Source of the DNA: Carboxylicivirga sp.
GTDB taxonomy: Bacteria; Bacteroidota; Bacteroidia; Bacteroidales; Marinilabiliaceae
Length of the DNA: 64,000 bases
Direction: 5' to 3'
Assembly: GCA_025210475.1 (NCBI GenBank)
Contig: JAOARW010000104.1
Location: forward strand, 62,001 to 126,000
Under the pieces are notes generated by a model. The model had not been told where the DNA came from, ran no database searches, and saw nothing but the letters and a program-made list of their open reading frames with translations. Position 1 is the stretch's first letter, and every line of letters starts with the position of its first letter. Position numbers and translations under genes: made by a program. Positions 34,737-44,258 of the stretch are shown piece by piece.

Positions 34737-36386
34737 CTAATATAAATCCTCCCGTATTATATTATTATCACGCTGCTGACGCAGGTGTGCTCTGGCCTGT
34801 TGCTCGCTCATTCCTTTTACTTCCATGTAAACCTGAATTAAGGTTTGCTTAATCTGGTCACCCATTTTATTATGGCCACATAGGTATATTCTTGCACCAT
34901 TATCCAGCCATTCTACCAGGCGTTCTTTGTTTTCGTATAGACGGTGTTGTACGTACTCTTTGGCTTGCTGATCGCGTGAAAAAGCTGTGTTGATAAAAGC
35001 CAGTGTTTGGTTTTTATAAAAGTCGATTAATTCATCTTCATATAAAAAGTCGCGTTCTTGATGTTTATCGCCCCAAATCAACCAGGCTTTCTTTTTTATA
35101 TTCTGTGCTTCTAAATCCTGCAAAAAGGCCCGGTAAGGTGCAATGCCTGTTCCCACACCAATTAAAATAACCGGTGTGTCTGGCTCTTCTGGTAATTGAA
35201 ACGAAGGATTGCTAACCAGGCGATAATTGATGGTTTTACCTTCTTCCAATCCTTCATTTACATAGGTTGAGCCTGCTCCTTCATACTCCCTTTCTTTCTG
35301 CTGAAAACGAACGGTTTTAACCGTCAGATCAATTTGCCCGGGTTTAGCTTTTGCTCCTGAAGCAATGGAGTAGTAACGCGAATGGATGGGTTGCAGAATG
35401 CTGATAAACTGATCGGCATCCATCTCACAAGGATAGTTACTAATTAAATCCAGTACATCCGAATGGCTGAGATATTCCCTTAATCGTTCCTTATTGTTAT
35501 ATAATTCAGTGAGGTCATCATGCATGTTAATTTTCATGTAACGACGAATAACCGGACGCGTAAGCTTGGTAATTTCAAACTGGTATAGTAATGAATACTC
35601 AAGGCTGTGGTTATAGGACACCAACTCTTGTGATTTATCAAGCTTGAGTGTGTCAATTATTTTAGCAACCAGCTTTTGCGGGTTACTTGGAATAATTTCA
35701 ATACAATCGCCTGCATGGTATGCCACCTGATTTTGTGTGTTATCCAGCTCCAAATGGTAAACGGGTTGTTCGATGTCAGCATTGGTTAATTGCTCACGTC
35801 GAAGCAATTTAGTCGCAATAAAATCCGGTTCGTCGATGCTCACTTCAGGATCGGATGCTTTTCCTTTTTTAATGCCAACGATGGTGTCGTAACTGTTTTG
35901 TATCCATTGCAAAGCTGTTTTTTTGTAGTCAAGGTCACAGTCTACCCGATTGATAATAGCTTGGGCATTGAGTTTCTTCAATTGCTCATCCACCATTTTA
36001 CCGGCCCCGCAAAAACTGTCGTAACTGGAATCGCCCAATGCACAAATGGCATAGCGAAGGTTCGATAAGAGGGGCATTTCTTCGTGCTGCAACAACTTGA
36101 AAAACTTACGGGCATTGGGTGGCAGTTCACCTTCACCGTCGGTGCTTATAACAATGAGCACCTGGTTTTCGGCAGGTAGTCGTCCCACATCATATTTATC
36201 CATGTTGTAACATTCACTTTCGATGCCACACTGGTGATAATATTTATGAGTTTGTTGCGCAATGAGTTGGGCATTACCCGTTTTGGTTCCATATAGGATG
36301 GTTACCGGCGGACAGTGACAGTCCGATTTAATATTGAGGTTAAGCGTTTTTTCTTTTTTCTTAAGAAGCGTATTAAAAAATCCCAT
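34737..36386 (-). CDS. CysJ-like diflavin reductase (sulfite reductase flavoprotein type)
   Basis: This 549-residue protein joins a flavodoxin domain (about 27-165: ILYGTKTGNAQLIAQ, STDGEGELPPNARKF, CALGDSSYDSFCGAGK) to an FAD-binding and NADPH-binding reductase module (SRYYSIASGA, GVGTGIAPYRAFLQD, LIWGDKHQERDFLYEDE, IYLCGHNKMG). It moves electrons from NADPH through FAD and FMN to a partner such as sulfite reductase hemoprotein. No such partner (CysI) or sulfate-assimilation gene is adjacent, so the acceptor is unknown. The product ends in ...IIREDLY, like other family members. Confidence 0.9.
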   Translation of the reverse strand: MGFFNTLLKKKEKTLNLNIKSDCHCPPVTILYGTKTGNAQLIAQQTHKYYHQCGIESECYNMDKYDVGRLPAENQVLIVISTDGEGELPPNARKFFKLLQHEEMPLLSNLRYAICALGDSSYDSFCGAGKMVDEQLKKLNAQAIINRVDCDLDYKKTALQWIQNSYDTIVGIKKGKASDPEVSIDEPDFIATKLLRREQLTNADIEQPVYHLELDNTQNQVAYHAGDCIEIIPSNPQKLVAKIIDTLKLDKSQELVSYNHSLEYSLLYQFEITKLTRPVIRRYMKINMHDDLTELYNNKERLREYLSHSDVLDLISNYPCEMDADQFISILQPIHSRYYSIASGAKAKPGQIDLTVKTVRFQQKEREYEGAGSTYVNEGLEEGKTINYRLVSNPSFQLPEEPDTPVILIGVGTGIAPYRAFLQDLEAQNIKKKAWLIWGDKHQERDFLYEDELIDFYKNQTLAFINTAFSRDQQAKEYVQHRLYENKERLVEWLDNGARIYLCGHNKMGDQIKQTLIQVYMEVKGMSEQQARAHLRQQRDNNIIREDLY

Positions 36387-36408
36387 GTATGATGCGTGTT
36401 TCTAGTTG

Positions 36409-36445
36409 AAAAAAAAGAAGGCCTTCCCTGTGAGCCTTCTTAATT
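36409..36445 (-). terminator. Terminator of the efflux/two-component operon
   Basis: Eight-base arms AAGAAGGC and GCCTTCTT (36415-36422, 36434-36441) are followed on the minus strand by a run of seven or more T. It lies 33 bases after the LytTR regulator stop. Confidence 0.8.
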
Positions 36446-36473
36446 TTAACAAACCGAACCATAAAATGTTTGC

Positions 36474-37238
36474 TTATTTCGCCAGCCATTTTTTGAATTT
36501 AGATGCCTTTTCGCTGGAGATAATTACTTCGTTGTCGGTGGGAGGATTAAGCTCCAGTTTGAGCTTGCTTTTCGAATAGAGGTGGGCTTCCACAATCGAC
36601 ATAATATTAACGATGAATTTACGGTTGGCTCTAAAGAAGTGACGAGGATTTAATTCATCATTTAGTTGCTCAAGCGTTAAATTGATATCATAAATGCGAC
36701 CGTCGTTGGTACACAGGAAAACCCCGCGATTTTCGGCAAATATATAAGCAACTTCGTTAATTGCTACGGTTTTAAGTTTGCCTCTGAAATGTACCAGGAA
36801 ACGTTCGCGATACTCGGGCTGCATCTGTTGCTGGGCAATCATTTTGCCCAACAAATTATAATCGATAGCGGTGCTATTGTTTTGCTGGTTTTGTCTGAAC
36901 TTATCAATGGCATGCGACAGCTTGTCCTGTCCAATGGGTTTTAGCAGGTAGCCAATGCTATTGTGTTCAAAGGCCTGAATAGCATATTGATCGTATGCCG
37001 TTGTAAAAATGATGGGCGATTCGATGTTAATTTTATCGAACAACATAAAACTGTTTCCATCGGCTAAATGAATATCCAGAAAAATCAGATCGACTTTATT
37101 TTTAGATAGAAAGCTTGCCGTTGATTCCACCGAATCAAGAATTTGAACGATGTTGAAATCAGGCGCTATGTTTTCTATCATGGCTCTCAGCTTACGTGCC
37201 GAGGGCATTTCATCTTCTACTATCAGTACATTAATCAT
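36474..37238 (-). CDS. LytTR-family response regulator
   Basis: The 254-residue protein has a receiver domain (VEDEMPSARKL, LIFLDIHLADG with the phosphoacceptor Asp, IFTTAYDQYAIQAF, YLLKPIGQDKL) and a LytTR DNA-binding domain (about 145-254: VHFRGKLKTVAINEVAYIFAE split as VHFRGKLKTVAIN and EVAYIFAE, FFRANRKFIVNIMSI). Its ATG overlaps the end of the histidine kinase gene by 8 bases, so the pair is coupled. It likely binds a direct-repeat element upstream of the efflux operon, which is an inference. Confidence 0.94.
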   Translation of the reverse strand: MINVLIVEDEMPSARKLRAMIENIAPDFNIVQILDSVESTASFLSKNKVDLIFLDIHLADGNSFMLFDKINIESPIIFTTAYDQYAIQAFEHNSIGYLLKPIGQDKLSHAIDKFRQNQQNNSTAIDYNLLGKMIAQQQMQPEYRERFLVHFRGKLKTVAINEVAYIFAENRGVFLCTNDGRIYDINLTLEQLNDELNPRHFFRANRKFIVNIMSIVEAHLYSKSKLKLELNPPTDNEVIISSEKASKFKKWLAK

Positions 37239-38286
37239 CGGCCGGTTTTATTAAAGGTATTTGAGAAATGTATTTATCGTGCTCAATTTTAAATTGCGGC
37301 GCCTCACAATTTAGTAATTTAAACTTATCGATCAGATTTTGCTGTCCTGTTTGAGTGGAATCTACCTTATCGGATTTAACCTGTATGTTGTTACGAATGA
37401 TAATCTCATTTTCGGTTGAGTATATATCTATGGTAAGCGGGCTTTGCCTCGAAAGTATGTTGTGCTTAAATACATTTTCGATCAACACCTGAAAAGTTAG
37501 CGGTGGAATCAGGTATTTGCATTTATCACTGTCAACTTTTAGCTTGAAAAAGAATCCATCTTCAAATCTGAACTTATATAGATTCAGGTAGGTTGCTATA
37601 AAGTCGATCTCTTCTTTTACGGTCACCAAATCACGTTTATTAATGGATAAAACATAACGATAGATGGCCGCAAAATCCTGGATAAATTTATCTGCTTTCT
37701 CGGTACTCTCGTAAATAAGGGATGATAAAACACTGAGGTTATTAAATAAAAAATGGTGATCGAGCTGTTCTTTTAAAGCACTGTACTTGGTATTGATCTG
37801 ATCTTTTTCAATTTTAGCCAGTTTCATTTCCAGGTTAGTGCGCTCTTCGGTTGCCACAATCATCTCCACTACTACCAGTAAAAGAGCACTGATCATAAGC
37901 GGCATAATAAATATCATCACCTTGTATTTATCATCATGCTCATGTTCCGGTATCCAACCCATGTATAGTGCCAGATTGATTAATGAAATAACGATGATGG
38001 GGATGGAGATTGCTAAGACAAAATCAATCAGAGAACGTATAAACCAATTGCGTTTCCAGGGATAAGATGTATTGAGTTTACGAATTATATAATTATAGAA
38101 GAATACAACCACTAAAGCTTCAATGAAACCAATGGCCATGCGCTCAAAAGGAATAGACGCGATTTCATCGAGGGTACGAAAACCAAAAATAACGGTTAAC
38201 ACGATGGCTGTGAATATGATGCCCATGAGAATAAAGGGCGTCAATAGTAACTTTAATCGGTTGCTTCTAAAAAATATCCTATCCAT
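37231..38286 (-). CDS. LytS/YehU-type sensor histidine kinase
   Basis: This membrane kinase has four predicted helices in its N-terminal part (LLLTPFILMGIIFTAIVL, GFIEALVVVFFYNYII, FVLAISIPIIVISLINLAL, VMIFIMPLMISALLLVVVEM), a coiled coil, the phosphoacceptor motif LDHHFLFNNLSVLSSLIYE and an HATPase-like C-terminus (IPPLTFQVLIENVFKHN). ATG 38286 is preferred over TTG 38295. It lies 15 bases or more after tolC and overlaps the LytTR regulator gene, completing the RND operon. The signal sensed is unknown. Confidence 0.93.
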   Translation of the reverse strand: MDRIFFRSNRLKLLLTPFILMGIIFTAIVLTVIFGFRTLDEIASIPFERMAIGFIEALVVVFFYNYIIRKLNTSYPWKRNWFIRSLIDFVLAISIPIIVISLINLALYMGWIPEHEHDDKYKVMIFIMPLMISALLLVVVEMIVATEERTNLEMKLAKIEKDQINTKYSALKEQLDHHFLFNNLSVLSSLIYESTEKADKFIQDFAAIYRYVLSINKRDLVTVKEEIDFIATYLNLYKFRFEDGFFFKLKVDSDKCKYLIPPLTFQVLIENVFKHNILSRQSPLTIDIYSTENEIIIRNNIQVKSDKVDSTQTGQQNLIDKFKLLNCEAPQFKIEHDKYISQIPLIKPADD

Positions 38287-38310
38287 TTTTATCAAAAATC
38301 TTATGATGGA

Positions 38311-39642
38311 TTATTGTATTAACTGGCCGGTTAGCTGAAGTAAAAGAAATTCAGCAACTTTGGCTGTGTATTGCGCATCATTATATTGTGCTGCTACGTT
38401 AAGCAGGTTTTGTTGAGCTGTTCTGAATTCGATGGAAGTAACTCGTCCTAGCTGAAACATCTCCTGTGTCTGCTCAAAGTTTAATTTGGCCTGCTTCAAA
38501 CTGCTTTCTTGTAAATCCACAATACGTCGTTTGTAAATATAATCAGTATAAGCGTTGGAAGCGTCACGTTCAACCTGTGATTTTACCTGCAAGGTTCGCT
38601 CCTGCTGACTAATGTAATCCAGTCGGGCATTCTTTTCTTTTGTACGCTGCTGGCGACCATTGAACACGTTAAAATTTAATGACACACCTACTTTGGGACC
38701 GTTGGATTGACTGTATAACACCTGGCTTGCATCGTTCTCCTGTTTCGAATAGCTGTATTGGCCATAGGCCGAAAGCGTAGGATACTTTTTAGCATCCGTT
38801 ATTTTAACATCGAGGTTGCTTATTTTTTCCTGTTGCTGCTGAGCCGATAGTGTGGAGTTATTCATCAGTGCCTCGGCTATTACTTCATCGGCCTTGAAAT
38901 CGTCGCGGTAATTGATGCTGTTATCCACCTCATAAACATTTTGAATGGGTACACCCAATACCAGGTTCAGGTTTTTAATACTCTGAATAAAGGTTTGCTC
39001 GGTTTGAAGCACAGTCGTACTATCGTTGTTCATATCAACTTCGGCATTGAGCACATCCAACTGATTAGCTTGTCCGTAGGCCTTTTGGTCAATGGCTTTT
39101 TGATGACGTTCGCGGGAAATGCGCATGGATTCTTTTGCCAGGTTCAGATTTTGCTGAGCTCGACATACCTGGTAGTATTGCTCAGCTACCTGTACAATGG
39201 TCGTCTCCGTTTGCTGCCTGAAAATGGTTTCCTGCAAATTATCACTGCTTTTTAGTTTTTTATAAGTATAGATGTTGCCAAAACCATCAAACAATGTATA
39301 ATCAACGCGAGCATTGGTATTGTAGCTGGTTGAAACTGCACCATCGGCTTCAATGATAATGTTATCTGGATTGGACGAAATTTCTGTCTTTGTATCCATT
39401 GATGAATAATCAGCACCGCCACTAACAGTCAGCGAAGGCAATAATCCGGCATTACCAATGGAGTTATTGTTTTTGGCCTTTTGGCGTTCAGCACTGGCAA
39501 TTTTGATGTCGTAATTATTCAACATGGCAATTTCAATGGCCTTCTGAAGCGTTAATTGCGTTGAGGAATCGGGTATTGTTTGCGCCTGGGTGCTGATCAC
39601 ACCCAGTAACAAAACAATTGTATAGAGAATTCTAGTCTTCAT
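38311..39642 (-). CDS. TolC-family outer-membrane efflux protein
   Basis: This 443-residue outer-membrane channel has a signal peptide (YTIVLLLGVISTQAQT), two outer-membrane-efflux-protein repeats with long coiled-coil helices (IAMLNNYDIKIASAERQKAKNN, split as IAMLNNYDIKIAS and AERQKAKNN, AEQYYQVCRAQQNLNLAKES, FEQTQEMFQLGRVTSIEFR) and interspersed barrel strands. Its start overlaps the pump gene by 11 bases. It forms the exit duct of the RND system. Confidence 0.95.
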   Translation of the reverse strand: MKTRILYTIVLLLGVISTQAQTIPDSSTQLTLQKAIEIAMLNNYDIKIASAERQKAKNNNSIGNAGLLPSLTVSGGADYSSMDTKTEISSNPDNIIIEADGAVSTSYNTNARVDYTLFDGFGNIYTYKKLKSSDNLQETIFRQQTETTIVQVAEQYYQVCRAQQNLNLAKESMRISRERHQKAIDQKAYGQANQLDVLNAEVDMNNDSTTVLQTEQTFIQSIKNLNLVLGVPIQNVYEVDNSINYRDDFKADEVIAEALMNNSTLSAQQQQEKISNLDVKITDAKKYPTLSAYGQYSYSKQENDASQVLYSQSNGPKVGVSLNFNVFNGRQQRTKEKNARLDYISQQERTLQVKSQVERDASNAYTDYIYKRRIVDLQESSLKQAKLNFEQTQEMFQLGRVTSIEFRTAQQNLLNVAAQYNDAQYTAKVAEFLLLQLTGQLIQ

Positions 39643-42600
39643 ATTCTTTTATGTATTTCATTTCTTTAATAGCTGGTTCAATCTCTTCGCTGGTAACAAC
39701 TCTGCTAAAAGCAAATTTTTGCCATTTTACTTTTCCTTTATTGGCAATGAGCAACATCACCGGCAATAACACGAGTGTTGTTGTGGTGGCCATGGCCATA
39801 CCGTAACTCACCGAAATAGCCATTGGAATAAGGAAGCGTGCCTGAAGACTTGTTTCCAAAAGCATAGGTGCCATTCCGGCAATGGTGGTCAATGTTGTTA
39901 ATAAAATAGGGCGGAATCGCGAAATAGCTGCCTCCATTAAAGCTTTTTCGTAGCTCATGCCTTCTTTTAGATTAATGTTCAGGGCGTTGATAAGTACGAG
40001 CGAGTCGTTAATCATTACTCCAATCAGGGCAATAACACCCATGCCCGACATCAGACTTAAGGACATGCCGTGAATCCAGTGACCGATGATGACGCCAACC
40101 AAACTCAGCGGAATCATCATATAAACCAGGATGGATTGTGTGACCGAGCGAAGTGTTAATATAACGACACAGAACATCAATAATAGGATAACCGGCATCA
40201 CTTTGGCCATGGAGTCACCCACTTTTTTACTTTCTCTTTTCTGACCATCGTAATCGGCGGATACGCCGGGGTACTTTTCGTAGATAGGCGCTAATACCTC
40301 TGCTTCTATCTTTTTGATGATATCAGGTAATGACGCTGATGGATCAGTTAAGTTGGCTTCCACCTGCACCTCGCGGTCAAAGTCAAGGTGCTGGATGCTA
40401 GAAAAACCGTTAACCAGCTTAAGGGTTACCAATTCCGATAGCGGATAGGCTACACCATTGCCCAATCGAATTTTCATATCTTCCAGCTGACCGATGTTAC
40501 GACGGTTATCCTCGCTGTATTTAACCCATACTTTTATCTCATCTTTCCCACGTTGAAGACGCTGAGCTTCATTACCCCAGAAGGCCTGTCGTACCTGACC
40601 AATCACACTTTGTAATGTTAATCCCAGGTGGTGGGCTTTTTCTTTTAAGGTGATTTCAATTTCGCGATAACCAATTGGTGAATTGTCCGAAACATCAGTG
40701 ATCTCCGGCATATTGTTCAAGCCATGCTTAAACTCCTCTTTGGCTGCTCTTAACTGATCATTGTTATCGCCCAGCAAAGAAACAACCAAAGCTTTACCAA
40801 ATGGGTTAAAGCCTTCGTATAATAAGGCTTCCGCACCGGGAACATCCCCTACTTTTTCGCGCAATCGAATCGTTACATCATCGGTACTTGAGCTACGGGA
40901 TTCACCATCGAGCAAGGTGATTTGTATCGTCGCCTTACTGCCACTTCCTCGAAACTGCTGGAAGGTTTGCTTGATAATGCTGGCATTATTGGGTTGAAGG
41001 GGTTTCATGTCTTCATTTACTTCCCAAATGGCCTGATTAATTCGATCGAGGTGCTGTTGCGTTACCGATTCGTCGGTACCAGATGGCATGGTTAAGCTAA
41101 CGGTAATGTTATCACCGTCAACCTGCGGGAAGAAGGTAACATTAACCCATCGTGCCGATACCATGCCGATGGACATGATAAATAAAGCCGTGAAAAAAGC
41201 TAATGTGATGGTTTTGTATTTGATGGCAAACTCAACTGCTGGCTTATAGGTGATGTCACGAACCTTAAGCAAACCTCTTTCGGCCCAGCCCATGTACTGC
41301 ATCCATTTGCTCTTGTAATCTTTTTTCAAAGCTTTTGAATGCGCCACGTGAGCCGGCAATATAATAAGGCCCTCGATAAGTGAAACAAACAAAATGGCCA
41401 TTACAACAATGGAAATTTCTTTAAACATATCACCCATGCGACCATCTAAAAAGATAAAGGCTGCAAAAGCCATAATAGTGGTTAATACGCCTGATAGAAC
41501 AGCTGGCGTTACTTCCAGGGTTCCATCCACAGCTGCTTTAATAGGTGTTTTACCCATTTGCCAGTGCCGGTATATATTTTCAGCCACCACTATGGCATCG
41601 TCGACGAGAATACCCAGTACCAATATTAAACCAAAAAGGGATAACATGTTAATGGTTACGCCTGTGCCGGGAATAAGGATAAACATTCCCAGCATGGAAA
41701 AGGGAATACCGATGGCTACCCAGAAAGCGATGCGGGGGTTCAGAAATAAGGAAAGGAAAATCAGTACCAGAACAATACCAATGATTCCGTTTTTACCAAG
41801 TAAATCAATGCGTTGGTCAAGCAGATCGCTTTGATCACGAATAACGGTGGCAGTCAGAAAATTCTGACTCTCGTTAAACTCAGCAATGTATTTTTTTACA
41901 GCGTCAGTGGCTGTTACAATGTCTTCTGAAAAAGTATTTTGAATGGTAATTACCACTCCTTTTTTACCATTGAACAATACTTCGGATGGTGTATCGGCCC
42001 ATTGGTCTTTAATGGTTGCCACATCTTTCAGTCGGATGATGCCACCCTCAGACGTATTGCGTATCACGATGTTTTCCAGACCTTCGCCATAATATTCACG
42101 ATTACGAACGCGGATAAAGAACTCCTCTTCACCATCTTTAATACTACCACCCGTCATTAACAGGTTGGTACTTTTTACAGCCGTTGCAATTTCACTAAAG
42201 GTGATGTTATACGATTCCAGAGCATCTTCTTTTAACAGAATTGCAATTTCTTCATCGGGATAACCACCAATCTCAACTTTTGAAATTCCATCCATACGAA
42301 GCAGGTCATGCTCCATTTGGCGGGCTGTTTTCTTAAGCTGCTCCAGGCTAACCTGTTTGCCCTCGTTGGGTGTAACGACGTAGTTGATGGAGAAATTGAC
42401 ATCGTCGTGTTTATAAGTAACAACAGATTCGATATCGACAGGAAAGGAAGCAATTCGCTCCACTTCGTTTTTTACTTTAATCAGGGCTTCATCCATGTCG
42501 GTGCCTTTCAGCATTTCGATGGTTACGGTACCACTGTTTTCGCGCGAAACGGATGTGATTCGCTCCATGCCTTCCAAGCCCTTAACATTCTCCTCAATCT

Positions 42601-42799
42601 TCAGGATGGCCCCTTCCTCAACTTCCTCAGGAGAAGCACCCGGATAAACAATGTCGACATAGATATAGCGCTGCGGTACGTTAGGGAAGAAATTCTTCTG
42701 TATATTAAATAATGATATCGCTCCGAATATGAACACCATCATCATGATGAGGTTGACAGCCAGAGGGAATTTCATAAAGTAAGCTATGATGTTTTTCAT
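39632..42799 (-). CDS. RND-family efflux permease
   Basis: The 1055-residue inner-membrane proton antiporter has the 12-helix RND layout: an N-terminal helix (VNLIMMMVFIFGAISLFNI), a periplasmic porter loop, helices at about 330-480 that include LGILVDDAIVVAENIYRH (proton-relay aspartates), a second loop and helices at about 880-1030 with GVMINDSLVLINALN. It is closer to the AcrB-like/HAE family than to metal exporters. Its substrates cannot be inferred. It lies between the adaptor and tolC genes. Confidence 0.96.
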   Translation of the reverse strand: MKNIIAYFMKFPLAVNLIMMMVFIFGAISLFNIQKNFFPNVPQRYIYVDIVYPGASPEEVEEGAILKIEENVKGLEGMERITSVSRENSGTVTIEMLKGTDMDEALIKVKNEVERIASFPVDIESVVTYKHDDVNFSINYVVTPNEGKQVSLEQLKKTARQMEHDLLRMDGISKVEIGGYPDEEIAILLKEDALESYNITFSEIATAVKSTNLLMTGGSIKDGEEEFFIRVRNREYYGEGLENIVIRNTSEGGIIRLKDVATIKDQWADTPSEVLFNGKKGVVITIQNTFSEDIVTATDAVKKYIAEFNESQNFLTATVIRDQSDLLDQRIDLLGKNGIIGIVLVLIFLSLFLNPRIAFWVAIGIPFSMLGMFILIPGTGVTINMLSLFGLILVLGILVDDAIVVAENIYRHWQMGKTPIKAAVDGTLEVTPAVLSGVLTTIMAFAAFIFLDGRMGDMFKEISIVVMAILFVSLIEGLIILPAHVAHSKALKKDYKSKWMQYMGWAERGLLKVRDITYKPAVEFAIKYKTITLAFFTALFIMSIGMVSARWVNVTFFPQVDGDNITVSLTMPSGTDESVTQQHLDRINQAIWEVNEDMKPLQPNNASIIKQTFQQFRGSGSKATIQITLLDGESRSSSTDDVTIRLREKVGDVPGAEALLYEGFNPFGKALVVSLLGDNNDQLRAAKEEFKHGLNNMPEITDVSDNSPIGYREIEITLKEKAHHLGLTLQSVIGQVRQAFWGNEAQRLQRGKDEIKVWVKYSEDNRRNIGQLEDMKIRLGNGVAYPLSELVTLKLVNGFSSIQHLDFDREVQVEANLTDPSASLPDIIKKIEAEVLAPIYEKYPGVSADYDGQKRESKKVGDSMAKVMPVILLLMFCVVILTLRSVTQSILVYMMIPLSLVGVIIGHWIHGMSLSLMSGMGVIALIGVMINDSLVLINALNINLKEGMSYEKALMEAAISRFRPILLTTLTTIAGMAPMLLETSLQARFLIPMAISVSYGMAMATTTTLVLLPVMLLIANKGKVKWQKFAFSRVVTSEEIEPAIKEMKYIKEYED

Positions 42800-42822
42800 T
42801 CTTTCTTAGTTTAGTCTCAGGA

Positions 42823-43935
42823 TTACTTGTTTACACGTACCGGCATTCCATCATAAGCACTCTTAATCACTGTTTCCAGTACTGCGATTCCTTCATCAAG
42901 GCCTTGTATAATGGCGTAATCACTCTGTTTTGTGATTACATTAACCGGCAGAAGTTTAAGTTTGCTGTTTTCCACTACGAAAATTTGATTATTGTTATCA
43001 AGCATTTTACGAGGAATGCGCATGGCATCATCCAATGGTTTTTGATCGATGTTGGCATTCAGGTACATACCTTCCTTGAGGGCACTGCCACTCACGCGAA
43101 TAAATACTTTAACACTTTGCGATTGCTCATCGATGTCGCCACTAATACGAACCACCTTACCAATCCACTGGCCATCAATTTCGCTGGAGTTTAAAACAGC
43201 TTCTGTTCCAACCTTTATTTGATCCATATTGGAAAGGGGAATGGTAATTTCCAGATCGTAGCTGGCAGTACTGATCATGGTGCCTAAAGCCGATCCGGAA
43301 CGGACTGCTTTACCAGCCTCGGCATCGACAGATGTTACCACACCAGTAAATGGTGCACGAATGCTGTATTTCACAAATTTTTCCTCCCCCGATTTAACCG
43401 AATAGTATTTGCTCATGACACCTTTACCCGAAAGGTAAAAGAATTCCTGATCACTCTGAGCTTCGGGGATCGCAGGTAATTTTTTACCCATTTCGATGGA
43501 TGAAACATATTTGCGCCAAACCGGATAAGAATTCGGGTAATCTGATTTTAAGTCGGGTAGGATCGAAGTAACGAGCGTTACAAACTCACTTTTTTGCGCC
43601 AGTAGATTCATCTTATATTCCTGGTGGTCAATTTCGAGCATAAGCTCACCTTTTTGGTAACTCTTACCTTCTTTAAACTGCCGTGCCGATGGCATTAACT
43701 GACCTTCCACCTGTGCAACAATTTCAAAACGGTCTACAGCTCTTAGTTTTCCGGTTCCCTGATAATGGTTTTCGATTGTTTCTTTTTGCGGGTAAATGAC
43801 ATTAACCAATAGGCCTTTGCTTGCTTCCAGTTCTTTGGTGCCATCTTCTTTTGAAGCCGAAATAACTTTAGTAAAAACAAAGGCAACAATGATGATTGCA
43901 ATGGCAATTAGCAATGATACTCCTTTTCTATTCAT
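42823..43935 (-). CDS. RND periplasmic adaptor (membrane fusion) subunit
   Basis: This 370-residue adaptor has an N-terminal membrane anchor (LLIAIAIIIVAFVFTKVI), a lipoyl-like half (VEGQLMPSARQFKEGKSYQKGELMLEIDHQEY, split as VEGQLMPSARQFKEG and KSYQKGELMLEIDHQEY) and a beta-barrel and membrane-proximal part (FTGVVTSVDAEAGKAVRSG, IPLSNMDQIKVG). The coiled coil between lipoyl halves is rather short. It is the first gene of the operon, 23 bases before the pump gene. Confidence 0.93.
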   Translation of the reverse strand: MNRKGVSLLIAIAIIIVAFVFTKVISASKEDGTKELEASKGLLVNVIYPQKETIENHYQGTGKLRAVDRFEIVAQVEGQLMPSARQFKEGKSYQKGELMLEIDHQEYKMNLLAQKSEFVTLVTSILPDLKSDYPNSYPVWRKYVSSIEMGKKLPAIPEAQSDQEFFYLSGKGVMSKYYSVKSGEEKFVKYSIRAPFTGVVTSVDAEAGKAVRSGSALGTMISTASYDLEITIPLSNMDQIKVGTEAVLNSSEIDGQWIGKVVRISGDIDEQSQSVKVFIRVSGSALKEGMYLNANIDQKPLDDAMRIPRKMLDNNNQIFVVENSKLKLLPVNVITKQSDYAIIQGLDEGIAVLETVIKSAYDGMPVRVNK

Positions 43936-44258
43936 AACTGTGGGTATAATATTGTTGAAGTTTTTAATTCAAAATCGTCACAAATGTTGATGTTTTATTT
44001 ATATATGCGAAATGCAGCAGAATGAAACTAGAAAAAAAACGAATGAAACAGGGGAATGGTTGAGTTTTGTGTTTAAAGATCAAAGTTTCGTGTTTAGAGT
44101 TTCAAGAGACTGGGATGATTTATTGATTCGGCATTTTAGCAGTTTATCAATTCCATCGTTCAACAAGTAGTATCTGCCTAAAAAACTTGGAACAATTTTT
44201 GATTCGCGTACCTTTGTTGAACTCAAAATGGAGCAATTGCTAACCAAAAAGCAAAGCT
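43936..44258. other. Divergent intergenic region
   Basis: No gene was found. On the plus strand TTGG (44187-44190) and TACCTTTG (44209-44216) form a promoter for the downstream gene. A GTTTyGTGTTTArA pair lies at about 44072-44100 and resembles the repeat at 13624-13668. The minus-strand promoter of the efflux operon was not clearly found. Confidence 0.5.
44187..44216 (+). promoter_or_regulatory. Promoter of the 902-residue exported protein gene
   Basis: A TTGG (-33) and TACCTTTG (-7) pair with an 18-base spacer fits the Bacteroidota primary promoter. The start codon follows 43 bases after the -7 box. Confidence 0.65.

Noticed and set aside
41394..41834. Long antisense frame within the RND pump gene
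   Set aside because: The pump gene is intact and clear on the other strand; this frame has no homology-like features.
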